From the NCBI RefSeq assembly GCF_904849725.1, contig NC_058521.1:429368676-429432675 (forward strand): 64,000 nt of DNA. The letters run 5' to 3'. Each line of letters opens with the position of its first letter. The stretch's first letter is position 1. Below the pieces are notes generated by a model. It was not told the origin of the DNA. It did no database searches and worked only from the letters and a program-made list of their open reading frames with translations. The position numbers were made by a program, and so were the translations under genes. Source of the stretch: Hordeum vulgare subsp. vulgare. Lineage: Eukaryota; Streptophyta; Magnoliopsida; Poales; Poaceae. Below are positions 43,753-55,914 of this stretch, one piece after another.

Positions 43753-45224
43753 TGATACGTCCATTTTGCATCATGCTTTCATGTTGATATTTATCGCTTT
43801 ATGGACTGTTATTATACTTTGTGGAACCTTACTTATGCCTTTTCTCTCTTATTTTGCAAGGTTTATTTGAAGATGGAGAATACCTGCAGCTGGAATTCTG
43901 GATTGGAAAAGGAGCAAGTGTGAGTCCTCTATTCTGCGCAACTCCAAATGCCCTGAAAATCAACGTGGATTTTTTTTTGGATTTTATAAAAAATACTGGG
44001 CAAAAGAAGTGTCAGAGGGGAGCAACTAGGGGCCCACAAGCCTGGTTGCCGTGGCCTACCCCCTGGCCGCGGCAACTGGGCTTGTGGGCACCCTGGTGGC
44101 CCATTGGCTCCCCTCTTTTGCTATATGAAGGGTTTCGTCCGGAAAAAATTAGGGTGGAGCTTTTTCGTGGATTTTCCGCCACCACGAGGCGGAACTTGAG
44201 CAGATCCTATCTAGAGCTCCGGTAGGACGATCCTGTCGGGGAAACTTCCCTCCCGGAGGGGGAAATCATCGCCATCGTCATCACCAACACTCCTCTCGTC
44301 GGAGGGGAGGCATCTCCATCAGTATCTTCATCAGCACCATCTCCTCTCCAAACCCTAGTTCATCTCTTGTAACCAATCTCCGTCTCGCGACTCCGATTGG
44401 TACTTGTAAGGTTGCTAGTAGTGTTGATTACTCTTTGAAGTTGATGCTAGTTGGATTACTTGGTGGAAGAGTTTATGTTCAGATCCTTGATGCTATTCAT
44501 TACACCTCTGATCATGATTTGTTTATGCTTTGTGAGTAGTTACTTCTGTTCCTGAGGACATGGGATAAGTCATGCTAATAATAGTCATGTGAATTTGCTA
44601 TTCGTTCGGTATTTTGATATGTTGTATGTTGTTTTTCCTCTTGTGGTGTTATGTGAACGTCGACTACATAACACTTCACCATATTTGGGCCTAGAGGAAG
44701 GCATTGGGGAGTAGTAAGTAGATGATGGGTTGCTGGAGTGACAGAAGCTTAAACCCGAGTCTATGTGTTGCTTCGTAAGGGGCTGATTTGGATCCACTAG
44801 TTTAATGCTATGGTTAGACTTTGTCTTAATTCTTCTTTCGTAGTTGCGGATGCTTGCGAGAGGGGTTAATCATAAGTGGGATGCTTGTACAAGTAAGGGC
44901 AGTACCCAAGCGCCGGTCCACCCACATATCAAACTATCAATGTAACAAACGCGAATCATATGAACATGATGAAACTAGCATGACTGAAATTCCCATGTGT
45001 CCTCGGGAGCGTTTTTCCTCTTATAAGACTTTGTTCAGGCTTGTCCCTTGCTACAAAAGGGATTGGGCCACTTGCTGCACCGTTGCTACTACTTGTTACT
45101 TGTCACTTTTTGCTTGCTACGTTTCACCTCACTACACCATCACTTGTTACCGCCACTTTCAGTGCTTGCAGTTATTACCTTGCTGAAAACCGTCTATCAC
45201 AGCCTTCTCCTCCTCTTTGGGTTC
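43753..45224 (+). repeat. 5' LTR of Athila-type element, 3' end deleted
   Basis: It matches the 3' LTR (53867 onward) up to GGGTTC, after which the 3' LTR continues CGACACTCTTACTT while this copy changes to gag-related sequence. About 60 bp of LTR are missing. A GC-rich inverted repeat at 44033-44088 and CTATATGAAG at 44121 form the likely promoter region. Confidence 0.88.
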
Positions 45225-45234
45225 ACATCCAGAC

Positions 45235-47059
45235 TGTTGGAATTATGCCCTAGAGGCAATAATAAATGTATAGTTATTATTATAATTCCTGTATCAAGAT
45301 AATAGTTTATTATCCATGCTATAATTGTATTGAATGAAGACTCATTTACATGTGTGGATACATAGACAAAACACCGTCCCTAGCATGCCTCTAGTTGGCT
45401 AGCCAGTTGATCGATGATAGTCAGTGTCTTCTGATTATGAACAAGGTGTTGTTGCTTGATAACTGGATCACGTCATTGGGAGAATCACGTGATGGACTAG
45501 ACCCAAACTAATAGACGTAGCATGTTGATCGTGTCATTTTGTTGCTACTGTTTTCTGCGTGTCAAGTATTTATTCCTATAACCATGAGATCATATAACTC
45601 ACTGACACCGGAGGAGTGCTTTGTGTGTATCAAACGTCGCAACGTAACTGGGTGACTATAAAGATGCTCTACAGGTATCTCCGAAGGTGTTAGTTGAGTT
45701 AGTATGGATCAAGACTGGGATTTGTCACTCCATGTGACGGAGAGGTATCTCGGGGCCCACTCGGTAATACAACATCACACACAAGCCTTACAAGCAATGC
45801 AACTTAGTGTAAGTTGCGGGATCTTGTATTACGAAACGAGTAAAGGGACTTGCTGGTAAACGAGATTGAAATAGGTATGCGGATACTGACGATCGAATCT
45901 CGGGCAAGTAACATACCGAAGGACAAAGGGAATGACATACGGGATTATACGAATCCTTGGCACTGAGGTTCAAACGATAAGATCTTCGTAGAATATGTAG
46001 GATCCAATATGGGCATCCAGGTCCCGCTATTGGATATTTAACGAGGAGTCTCTCGGGTCATGTCTACATAGTTCTCGAACCCGCAGGGTCTGCACACTTA
46101 AGGTTCGACGTTGTTTTATGCGTATTTGAGTTATATGGTTGGTTACCGAATGTTGTTCGGAGTCCCGGATGAGATCACGGACGTCACGAGGGTTTCCGGA
46201 ATGGTCCGGAAACGAAGATTGATATATAGGATGACCTCATTTGATTACCGGAAGGTTTTCGGAGTTACCGGGAATGTACCGGGAATGACGAATGGGTTCC
46301 GGGGGTTCACCGGAGGGGGGCAACCCACTCCGGGGAAGCCCATAGGTATTTGGGGGGGTCACACCAGCCCTTAGTGGGCTGGTGGGACAGCCCACCAAAT
46401 CCTATGCGCCAAGGAAGAGAAAATATCAAAGGAAAGAAAAAAAAAGGGAGAGGTGGGAAGGGGGAAGGACTCCCTCCCACCAAACCAAGTAGGACTCGGT
46501 TTGGGGGGGGAGAGTCCTCCCCCCTGGCTCGGCCGACCCCTTGGGGTTCCCTTGGACCCCAAGGCAAGGTCTCCCTCCCTCCTCCTATATATATGGGGCT
46601 TTTAGGGCAGATTTGAGACGACTTTCTCACGGCTGCCCGACCACATACCTCCATAGTTTTTCCTCTAGATCGTGTTTCTGCGGAGCTCGGGCGGAGCCCT
46701 GCTGAGACAAGATCATCACCAACCTCCGGAGCGCCGTCACGCTGCCGGAGAACTCTTCTACCTCTCCGTCTCTCTTGCTGGATCAAGAAGGTCGAGATCA
46801 TCGTCGAGCTGTACGTGTGCTGAACGCGGAGGTGCCGTCCGTTCGGTACTAGATCGTGGGACTGATCGCGGGATTGTTCGCGGGGCGGATCGAGGGACGT
46901 GAGGACGTTCCACTACATCAACCGCGATCTCTAATCGCTTCTGCTGTACGATCTACAAGGGTACGTAGATCACTCATCCCCTCTCGTAGATGGACATCAC
47001 CATGATAGGTCTTCGTGCGCGTAGGAAAATTTTTGTTTCCCTTGCGACGTTCCCCAACA
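45235..47059 (+). mobile_element. solo LTR of Angela-type element
   Basis: This 1825-bp LTR starts TGTTGGAATTATGCCC and ends ACGTTCCCCAACA. CAGAC lies on both sides (45230-45234 and 47060-47064), a perfect 5-bp target duplication. No internal sequence is present, so it is the product of LTR-LTR recombination. A TATATATAT box is at 46586-46594. Its orientation is opposite to the full-length Angela element. Confidence 0.95.
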
Positions 47060-47064
47060 CAGAC

Positions 47065-47727
47065 TTGCATCTAATCTATGTAGATGAAGTTTGTGGTTTA
47101 TTTAAGCTTGCAGGTTTGCCCGAGGATGAGGTAAAGAAGAAAGTCTTTCCTTTATCATTGAAGGATAAGGCGTTGACATGGTATAGGCTATGTGATGATA
47201 CTGGATCATGGGACTACAATCGGTTGAAATTGGAATTTCATCAAAAGTTTTATCCTATGCATTTAGTACATCATGATCGGAATTATATTTATAACTTTTG
47301 GCCTCGTGACAGGGAAAGCATAGCTCAAGCTTGGGGGAGGCTTAAATCAATGTTATATTCATGCCCCAATCATGAGCTCTCGAGAGAAATTATTACTCAA
47401 AACTTTTATGCTCGGCTTTCCCATGAAGATCGTACCATGCTTGACACTTCGTGTACCGGTTCTTTTATGAAGAAGGATATTGATCACAAGTGGAATTTAT
47501 TGGAAAGAATCAAACGTAACTTTGAAGATTGGGAGCTGGAAGAAGGTAAGGAGTCAGGTATGAATTTCCAGTTTGATTGCGTTAAATCATTTGTTGAAAC
47601 AAACACTTCTAGAGATTTTAGCGCTAAGTATGGACTTGACTCTGAGATAGTAGCTTCTCTATGTGAATATTTTGCTGCTCATGTTGATCTTCCCAAAGAG
47701 AAGTGGTTTAAGTATCATCCCCTGTAG
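47065..47727 (+). pseudogene. gag: Athila gag, N-terminally deleted
   Basis: The frame begins mid-domain (HLIYVDEVCGLFKLAGL) right after the solo LTR duplication and continues through the capsid domain: LSLKDKALTWYRL, FHQKFYPMHLVHH, SCPNHELSREIITQNFY. It ends at TAG 47725-47727, where a one-base shift moves coding to frame 3. Start codon, leader and PBS are lost. Confidence 0.85.
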
Positions 47728-48377
47728 AAATCAACATAGTTAAACCCAATCTAGTTGAGGAGAAAGTCATTGCCTTTAGTGATCCTATTGTTCCTTGTGC
47801 CTACGCTGAGAAACCACCTTATACTGCTAGGAAAAAGGATTATTCTAAAGCTCCAACTGTGATACGTAGGGGTTACATTAGACCACTTGCACACCCTGAG
47901 GAAATTAGAGTTGAACCTGGTGTTGCTATTATCAAAGATCTCTTAGACGAAGACATAGATGGGCATGTTATCAAATTCTGTGAGGACTCTACTAGAATAG
48001 CTAAACCTCACGCGAAAGACAAATATGAACCTGTAGTTGGCCTTCCCGTTGTTTCTGTCAAGATAGGAGATCACTGTTACCATGGTTTATGTGATATCGG
48101 TGCTGGTGTTAGTGTAATACTTCTCTCCCTATATGATGAAATCAAAGATGAGATTGCACCTGCTGAGTTAGAACCCATTGATCTCACTATTACGCTAGCT
48201 AATAGAGACACTATCTGCCCTCCAGGAATTGTGAGAGACGTAGAAGTCCTGTGTGGTAAGACGAAGTATCCTACTGATTTCCTCGTCCTTGCTACCGCAC
48301 AAGATATCCTTTGTCCCATCATATTTGGTAGACCCTTTCTCAACACTGTCAATGCTCACATTGATTGCATTAAATAG
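47724..48377 (+). pseudogene. pro: Athila protease region
   Basis: Frame 3 is open from within the gag end. The aspartic protease motif is CDIGAGVSVILLSLYDEI (about 48090), the flap region is ANRDTICPPGIVRDVEV, and the C-terminal motif is IIFGRPFLNT. A TAG at 48375 interrupts the frame, which continues into RT. Confidence 0.85.
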
Positions 48378-49620
48378 ACTGTCACTGTTAGTTCCGAGGG
48401 TGTGTCTCATGAATTTAACTTCTCCAAGTTTGGAAGACAACCCCTTGAAAAAGAGTCGTCTGGTAGGGATGAAATCATTGCTCTTGCCTCTATTGTCGTA
48501 CCTCCTACGAATCCTTTAGAGCAATATCTGCTTGAGCGTGAAAGTCATATGCATATGGATGAAAGAGGTGAGATAGATAAAATTTTCTTAGAACAATATC
48601 CTATTCTCAAGAATATTCTACATGTTGAACTGCTTGGGGATTCTCCCCCACCAAAGGGTGATCCTATGTTCGAGCTAAAACAGTTAACACATACTCTTAA
48701 GTATGCCTATCTTGATGAGAAGGAGATATATCATGTTATTATTAGTGCTCACCTCTCGAATCATGAAGAGAAGAAGTTATTAAAAACTTTGAGGAAGCAC
48801 CGTGCTGCTGTTGGATATACTCTTGATGATCTTAAGGGTATTAGTCCCTCTCTATGTCAGCACAAGATTAAAACCGATCCTGATTCTAAGCCAGTTGTTG
48901 ATCATCAACGGAGACTAAATCCGAGCATGAAAGAGTCGTGAGAAAAGAAATATTGAAGTTTCTGGAAGCAAGAATCATTTATCATGTTGCTCATAGTGAT
49001 TGGGTAAGTCCAGTACATTGCATACCTAAGAAGGGAGGTATCACTGGCGTTCCAGATGATACGAATGAACTAATCCCACAGAGGATTATTACGGGCTATA
49101 TGATGGTGATAGACTTCTGGAAACTGAACAAGGCAACCAGGAAAGACCATTATCCTTTGCCATTTATCTAAACACACACACTTCTGCTTTCTAGATGGTT
49201 ATTCAGGTTTCTCGCCAATACCTGTTGCACAATCTGATCAAGAGAAAACCACCTTCACATGCCCTTTCGGTACCTTCGCTTATAGACGCATGCCTTTTGG
49301 CTTGTGCAATGCACCTGCTACCTTTCAAAGATGTATGATGGCTATATTCTCTAACTTTTGTGAAAACATTGTTGAGGTTTTCATGGATGATTTCTCCGTT
49401 TACGGTTCTTCCTTTGATGACTGCCTCATCAACCTTGATCAAGTCTTACAGAGATGCAAAGATACCAACCTCGTCTTGAACTGGGAGAAGTGCCACTTCA
49501 TGGTTAATGAAGGCATCGTCTTAGGACACAAAATCTCTGAGAAAGGCATTGAAGTTGATAAGGCTAAGGTTGATGTAATTGAGAAAATGCCTTGCCCCAC
49601 AGATATCAGTGGTATACGAA
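48378..49620 (+). pseudogene. pol: Athila reverse transcriptase
   Basis: The N-terminal part (to DDLKGISPSLCQHKIK) is in frame 3. A frameshift near 48938 leads to VSPVHCIPKKGG and [21 protein letters not shown] in frame 2. About 20 bases of the usual DQMLERL region are missing near 49170, and coding resumes with FLDGYSGF (first Asp). [15 protein letters not shown] and [10 protein letters not shown] (paired Asp) are intact in frame 3. This reverse transcriptase is inactive as encoded. Confidence 0.87.
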
Positions 49621-50180
49621 GTTTCCTAGGTCATGCTGGTTTCTATAGGAGGTTCATTAAAGACTTCTCTAAGATTTCTAGGCCTCTTACCAACCTATTG
49701 CAGAAGGATGTTCCTTTTGTTTTTGATGAGGATTGTGAGGAAGCTTTCGAAATACTTAAAAAGTCCTTGATAACTGCACCTATTGTTCAACCACCTGATT
49801 GGAACTTGCCCTTTGAAATCATGTGCGATGCTAGTGATTATGTCGTTGGTGCTGTTCTAGGAAAAAGAGTTGACAAGAAGTTGAACATCATTCACTATGC
49901 TAGTAAAACTCTAGACAGTGCCCAAAGGAACTATGCCACTACGGAGAAGGAGTTTTTAGCAGTCGTGTTTGCATGTGAAAAGTTTAGATCTTATATAGTT
50001 GACTCCAAAGTCACTATTCACTCTGATCATGCTGCTATTAAGTACCTCATGGAGAAGAAGGACGCTAAACCTAGGCTAAACAGATGGGTTCTCCTGCTAC
50101 AGGAATTTGATTTGCACGTTGTTGACTGAAAGGGTGCCGATAACCCTCTAGCAGATAACTTGTCTAGGCTAGAGAATGTC
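49621..50180 (+). pseudogene. pol: Athila RNase H
   Basis: Residues include [17 protein letters not shown] (first catalytic Asp), [21 protein letters not shown] (Glu) and [11 protein letters not shown] (Asp). A TGA at 50127-50129 replaces the Trp of the usual DWKGADN, consistent with one G-to-A change. Confidence 0.87.
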
Positions 50181-51632
50181 CTTGATGACCCATGACCTAT
50201 TGATGATAGCTGAGCAATTGAATGTCATCCGCACTTCACATAGTGCACCGTGGTATGCTGATTACGCAAACTATATCGTAGCCAAATACATACCACCCAG
50301 TTTCACCTACCAGCAAAAGAAGAAATTCTTCTTTGATTTGAGACACTATTTTTGGGATGATCGTCACCTTTATAAGGAAGGAGTAGATTGTGTTATTAGA
50401 CGTTGTGTGCCTGAACATGAACAGGGACAGATCCTGCAGAAGTGTCATTCCGAGGCTTACGGAGGACACCATGCTGGAGACAGAACTGCTCATAAGGTAT
50501 TGCAATCAGGTTTCTATTGGCCCACTCTCTTCAAGGATGCCCGTAATTTTGTCCTGTCTTGTGACGAATGCCAAAGAATAGGGAATATCAGTAAGCGTCA
50601 GGAAATGCCTATGAACTATTCACTTGTCATTGAACCATTTGATGTCTGGGGCTTTGATTATATGGGACCCTTCCCGAGTTCCAATGGGTACACTCACATC
50701 TTAGTTGATGTGGACTACGTCACTAAGTGGGTAGAACCTATCCCCACTAAAAACGCTGATCACCACAACTCTATTAAGATGCTTAAAGAAGTCATTTTCC
50801 CAAGATTTGGAGTCCCTAGATATCTGATGACTGATGGCGGTTCACACTTCATTCATGGTGTTTTCTGCAAGATGCTCGCTAAGTACTATGTCAACCATAG
50901 AGTTGCATCTCCTTATCATCCTCAGTCTAGTGGTCAAGTGGAGTTGAGTAATAGGGAGATCAAATTGATCTTACAAAAGACCGTCAATAGATCTCGAAAG
51001 AATTGGTCTAGCAAACTTGACGATGCACTATGGGCTTATAGGACTGCTTATAAGAATCCCATGGGCATGTCACCGTATGAAATGGTTTACGGTAAGGCCT
51101 GTCATTTACCTCTTGAGCTTGAACACAAAGCTTATTGGGAAATCAAAGACTCAACTTCGATTTCAAACTTGCCGATGAGAAGCGGTTGTTTGATATCAGC
51201 TCATTAGATGAATGGAGGGCCCAGGCATATGAGAATGCCAAGTTTTTCAAGGAAAAGGTTAAGAGGTGGCACGATAAAAGAATACAAAAACGAGAGTTCA
51301 ATGTAGGTGATTATGTCCTGCTATACAATTCTCGTTTAAGATTCTTTGCAGGAAAGCTTCTCTCTAAATAGGAAGGTCCCTACGTTGTCGAGGAACTATA
51401 TCGTTCCGGTGCCATCAAAATCAATAACACGGAAGGTAATTTTCCTAGGGTGGTAAACGGGCAAAGAATCAAGCATTATATCTCTGGTACTCCCATAAAT
51501 GTTGAGACCAATATCATCAATATCATAACTCCAGAGGAGTACATAAGGGATGTTTATCAGCCTGTTCCAGACCCTGAAAACCAAGAGGTATCTGTTTCGG
51601 TAAGTCATTGGACTCCGAAACTTTTCCAATAG
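50181..51632 (+). pseudogene. pol: Athila integrase
   Basis: The zinc domain is HSEAYGGHH (about 50444) with CDECQ (50562). The core has Asp in WGFDYMGPF (about 50655), Asp in MTDGGSHF (about 50830) and Glu in SSGQVELSN (about 50935). A frameshift near 51160 leads into VGDYVLLYNSRLRFFAGKLLS. A TAG at 51369 replaces a Trp, and the C-terminal tail (YRSGAIKINN, VNGQRIKHYISG) runs to a stop at 51632. No chromodomain is present, consistent with Athila. Confidence 0.88.
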
Positions 51633-51704
51633 GAAATTTTCTCCGTTTTGGAATTTTTGGAAATTTTGAAAAATAAAAAGCAGTCCGGAGAGCGCACGAG
51701 GCGG

Positions 51705-51831
51705 CCACAAGCTTGGTTGCCACGGCCTCCCCCTGGCCGCGGCAACAGGGCTTGTGGGCAGCTCGTGTGCCTCCCGGGCTCCATTTTCTTGCAGAGCACT
51801 CCTTCTGGTCCAGAAAAAATCATTATATATA
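51705..51831 (+). promoter_or_regulatory. internal LTR-like foldback plus TATA box before post-pol ORF
   Basis: CCACAAGC...CGGCC (51705-51727) pairs with GGCCGCGGCAAC...GCTTGTGG (51735-51757). The same foldback lies in both LTRs (44033-44088 and 54146-54202), next to CTATAT boxes. Here a TATATATA follows at 51824-51831 and GGTCCAGAAAAAATCA, similar to GTCCGGAAAAAATTA of the LTR, stands beside it. The post-pol ORF begins at 51915. Promoter activity is inferred. Confidence 0.5.
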
Positions 51832-51914
51832 CGCCCGAGGGTTTTGATCTCCGTATCACGCAGTTTTCCTCTGTTTCGTTTCGAGCCTGTTATCTGCCGC
51901 AGATTTAGGTCAAG

Positions 51915-52331
51915 ATGTCTTCTCAAGAATGAGAAGAAGAGATCTACGTGGCCGATGATCGTGCTAACTCCAGGATTAAATGGGACTTGGAACCTTATGG
52001 CTAGACCACTGACGAGGAAGAGGACTATGAGCCCAAGGGGAAGGAACAAACGAGTTCCGATGAAGAGGAGGCTCCTCTACCCCAACCTGGACGCACTCAT
52101 GTGGAGTTCAAGAAGTCAAGCCTCCCTGACCAAAGGAAGAATCCTAAGACCTTGTTTATCCCTTCTCGTTTCTTGTAGGAGTGTAAGCAGGAACTTTGCC
52201 TTAGAGTGTTGAAGCTTGAGGAGGAAAATGATGATCTGAGGGAGCAGAACTTTGTGCTCAAGTGGAAATTAGACAAGCTCAAGACTACTTCAACAACACC
52301 ACCACCATCACCACCAAAGGAAGACAACTAA
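51915..52331 (+). pseudogene. small post-pol ORF of Athila-type element
   Basis: About 138 codons in one frame start at ATG 51915 (MSSQE) and end at TAA 52329-52331, with three internal stops (TGA, TAG, TAG). The protein would be acidic (TTDEEEDYEPKGKEQTSSD), then end in a coiled coil (LRVLKLEEENDDLREQNFVL) and a Pro-rich tail. It occupies the env position of Athila elements but has no signal peptide or membrane segment. Function unknown. Confidence 0.6.
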
Positions 52332-53851
52332 GCATTGGTATGGGCAATCCCCTTGGCTTTTTCCAAGCTTGGGGGAGTTGCCTTGGTATCGTATCACCTT
52401 TATATCTTTTGATTTTACCTTTGTTTTAGTCCTTTCCTTTTCAGTTTTTATTTCTTCTCTTAGTGGAATAAGTCTTTAGTGTTTTAGTTTGAGTCTTTTG
52501 CTTTGTGTCTCCCCCGATGGATTCGAGCTTGCGAGATATATAATAAAGTGTATCTTTGTCAAGGGCTTTGTTTTGTGCCGTGATCAAAAGTATGAAAAGA
52601 ACGATAGCATGAAAGATCATGAGATGATCCTATGGACAGTGATAGCTTCACATATAACAAGTATGATGATTGAAACTTGTTGAGAATAGACCAACATAGA
52701 CCTCAATCATTGTTGTAATTAATAAGAAGTAATAAGGAAAGAGAGGTTCACATATAAATATATCATCTTAGACACTTTCTATAATTGTGAGCACTCACCA
52801 AACTATTACATGCTTAGAAGTAGATGTCGGACAAGTAAGACAACATAATGAATTGTGTTTTCTTGGTTCCAAACAATGTTATATGATTAGAGATCCCTTA
52901 GCATGTGACTATTGCTTCCACCTCATATTAGCCAAAACTCCCGCACCAAGTAGAGATACTACTTGTGCATCCATAAACCTTCAACCCAGTTTTGCCATGA
53001 GTGTCCACCATACCTACCTATGGATTGAATAAGATCCCTCAAGTAAGTTTTCATCGGTGCAAGCAATAAAAATTGCTCTCTAATATGTATGATCTATTAG
53101 TGTGTGGAAAATAAGCTTTGTACGAACCTGTGATGAGGAAGACATAAAAGCGACAAACTGCATAATAAAGTTCTTTATCACAAGAGGCAATATAAAGTGA
53201 CGTTCCTCCGCACTAAGAGGACACGCATCCAAACCTCAAAAGCGCATGACAACCTCTGCTTCCCTCTGCGAAGGGCCTATCTTGTACCTTTACTTTTTGC
53301 CCTTGTAAGAGTCATGGTGATCTTCACCAATTCCTTATTTAGCCTTTTTCTTGGTGAACGTCATATGCGTGGGAAAGATCTATACTCATATATCAACTTG
53401 GAGCTGAGTACTTATGCTCTATTATTGTTGACTTTACCCTTGAGGTAAATAGTTTGGAGGCAAACTATAAGCCCCTATCTTTTTCTGTGTCCAACTGAAA
53501 CTTCGATACCATGAGTACCACGTGAGTTGTAACAATTGTGGAAAACAAAAGAGATGATTGAGTATGTGGATTTGCCTTACAAGCTCTTATTGGACTCTTT
53601 CTGATAATATGATAAATTGCAATTGCTTCAATGACTATGGACTGTTGTTGGCTACTTCTCGGTAAGGTTTTTGTTTCATACTTTGCTTTGTGAAGGAATT
53701 GTTACTTTCCCATAAGAATCTCTATGATGTATTGTTGTTCTATGTGTGATCATGATGCCCTCATGTCCGTATTATATTTTATCGACACCTTCATCCCTAA
53801 ACATGTGGACATGTTTTGGGTCTTGGTTTTCGCTTGAGGACAAGCGAGGTC
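52332..53851 (+). other. 3' non-coding region of Athila-type element
   Basis: About 1.5 kb without coding potential. A second PPT-like sequence, AAGCTTGGGGGAGTTG, lies at 52365-52380 near its start. Confidence 0.6.
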
Positions 53852-53866
53852 TAAGCTTGGGAGAGT
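53852..53866 (+). other. polypurine tract of Athila-type element
   Basis: TAAGCTTGGGAGAGT stands directly before the 3' LTR. Confidence 0.8.
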
Positions 53867-55414
53867 TGATACGTCCATTTTGCATCATGCTTTCATGTTG
53901 ATATTTATCGCTTTATGGATTGTTATTATACTTTGTGGAACCTTACTTATGCCTTTTCTCTCTTATTTTGCAAGGTTTATTTGAAGAGGGAGAATACCGG
54001 CAGCTGGAATTCTGGATAGGAAAATGAGCAAGTTTGAGTACTCTATTCTACGCAACTCCAAATGCCCTAAAAATCAACGTGGATTTTTTTTGGATTTTAT
54101 AAAAAATACTGGGCGAAAGAAGTGTCAAAGGGGAGCAACCAGGGGCCCACAAGCCTGGTTGTCGCGGCCTACCCCCCTGGCTGCGGCAACAGGGCTTGTG
54201 GGCACCCTGGTGGCCGACTGGCCCCCCTCTTTTGCTATATCAAGAGTTTTGTCCGGAAAAAAAAATTAGCGTGGAGCTTTTTCGTGGATTTTCCGCTGCT
54301 ACGAGGCGGAACTTGAGCAGATCCAATCTAGAGCTCCGGCAGGACGATCCTGTCGGGGAAACTTCCCTCTCGGAGGGGGAAATCGTCGCCATAGTCATCA
54401 CCAACACTCCTCTCGTCGGAGGGGAGGCATCTCCATCAACATCTTCATCAGCACCATCTCCTCTCTAAACCCTAGTTCATCTCTTGTAACCAATCTCTGT
54501 CTCGTGACTCCGATTGGTACTTGTAAGGTTGCTAGTAGTGTTGATTACTCTTTGTAGTTGATGCTAGTTGGATTACTTGGTGGAAGAGTTTATGTTCAGA
54601 TCCTTGATGCTATTCATTACACCTCTGATCATGATTATGATTATGCTTTGTGAGTAGTTACTTTTGTTCCTGAGGACATGGGATAAGTCATGCTAATAAT
54701 AGTCATGTGAATTTTGTATTCGTTCGGTATTTTGATATGTTGTATGTTGTTTTTCCTCTAGTGGTGTTATGTGAACGTCGACTACATAACACTTCACCAT
54801 ATTTGGGCCTAGAGGAAGGCATTGGGGAGTAGTAAGTAGATGATGGGTTGCTGGAGTAGTAAGTAGATGATGGGTTGCTGGAGTAGTAAGTAGATGATGG
54901 GTTGCTTCGTAAGGGGCTGATTTGGATCCACTAGTTTAATGCTATGGTTAGACGTTGTCTTAATTCTTCTTTCGTAGTTGCGGATGCTTGCGAGAGGGGT
55001 TAATCATAAGTGGGATGCTTGTCCAAGTAAGGGCAATACTCAAGCGCCGGTCCACCCAGATATCAAACTATCAAAGTAACGAACGCGAATCATATGAACA
55101 TGATGAAACTAGCATGACTGAAATTCACGTGTGTCCTCGGGAGCGTTTTTCCTCTTATAAGACTTTGTTCAGGCTTGTCCCTTGCTACAAAAGGGATTGG
55201 TCCACTTGCTGCACCGTTGCTACTACTTGTTACTTGTCACTTTTCGCTTGCTACGTTTCACCTCACTACACCATCACTTGTTACCACTACTTTCAGTGCT
55301 TGCAGTTATTACCTTGCTGAAAACCATCTATCAGAGCATTCTTCTCCTTGTTGGGTTCGACACTCTTACTTATCGAAAGGACTACGATTGATCCCCTATA
55401 CTTGTGGGTCATCA
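53867..55414 (+). repeat. 3' LTR of Athila-type element (1548 bp)
   Basis: The ends are TGATACGTCC and GTGGGTCATCA. It is similar to the 5' LTR over its whole preserved length. It contains the GC-rich foldback (54146-54202) and a local triplication at 54828-54906. Confidence 0.93.
54828..54906 (+). repeat. 27-bp triplication in 3' LTR
   Basis: AGTAGTAAGTAGATGATGGG starts at 54828, 54855 and 54882. The 5' LTR has one copy at the same place (about 44708), so the amplification came after insertion or in this LTR only. Confidence 0.85.
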
Positions 55415-55419
55415 AGATG

Positions 55420-55914
55420 CATGTTAATAAGAAAATCAAGATATGTTTGTTGAAGATCTTTTGATGGGCTAACTAGAAAGAAGGAAAAAAATCATGTTGG
55501 TAAATTTCATGTAAGTAGGCATATTATGTTTGAATTAGACAACCAATGATTTCAAACAACTTATTTAAACTTTGGAGAGGAAAAGGGCACATACATATTT
55601 CACCAACCTACAAGTATCATCCTTTTGTTGGTGTTAATGCATAAAACAGTAGTGAGTAGGCACATTAGTGAGTTTCTCACTTAAATAAATCATTCATGTT
55701 TGTAAATTTCATGTAAGTAGGCATATTAGTGAGTTTCTCACTTTTTCTTGCTAAGTTGTGCTAAGTTGTGCATAATTAACTAATTAATTAACTAGTTAAT
55801 TAATCAATTAATGAAGACTACAAATGTCATCCTTTTGTTGGTGTTAATGCATAAAACAGTAGTGAGTTTCTCACTTTTGCTTGCTAAGTTGTGCTAAGTT
55901 TTGCTGGAATGTCC
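55420..55914. repeat. CACTA interior with duplicated segments
   Basis: GTAAATTTCATGTAAGTAGG occurs at 55500 and 55702, and TCATCCTTTTGTTGGTGTTA occurs at 55617 and 55827. A segment of roughly 200 bp has thus been duplicated in tandem with later indels. A TTAATTAA-rich run lies at 55775-55815. No coding sequence is seen. Confidence 0.65.

Larger units (their letters stand above)
43753..55414 (+). mobile_element. Athila-type (Sabrina-like) gypsy element, decayed
   Basis: The target duplication AGATG flanks it at 43748-43752 and 55415-55419. LTRs start TGATACGTCCATTTTGCATC, and the 3' LTR ends ATACTTGTGGGTCATCA. It carries gag, protease, RT, RNase H, integrase and a small post-pol ORF. The end of the 5' LTR, the PBS and the start of gag are deleted. 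A solo Angela LTR sits ten bases from that deletion junction. Stops and frameshifts are present in all genes. Confidence 0.93.
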
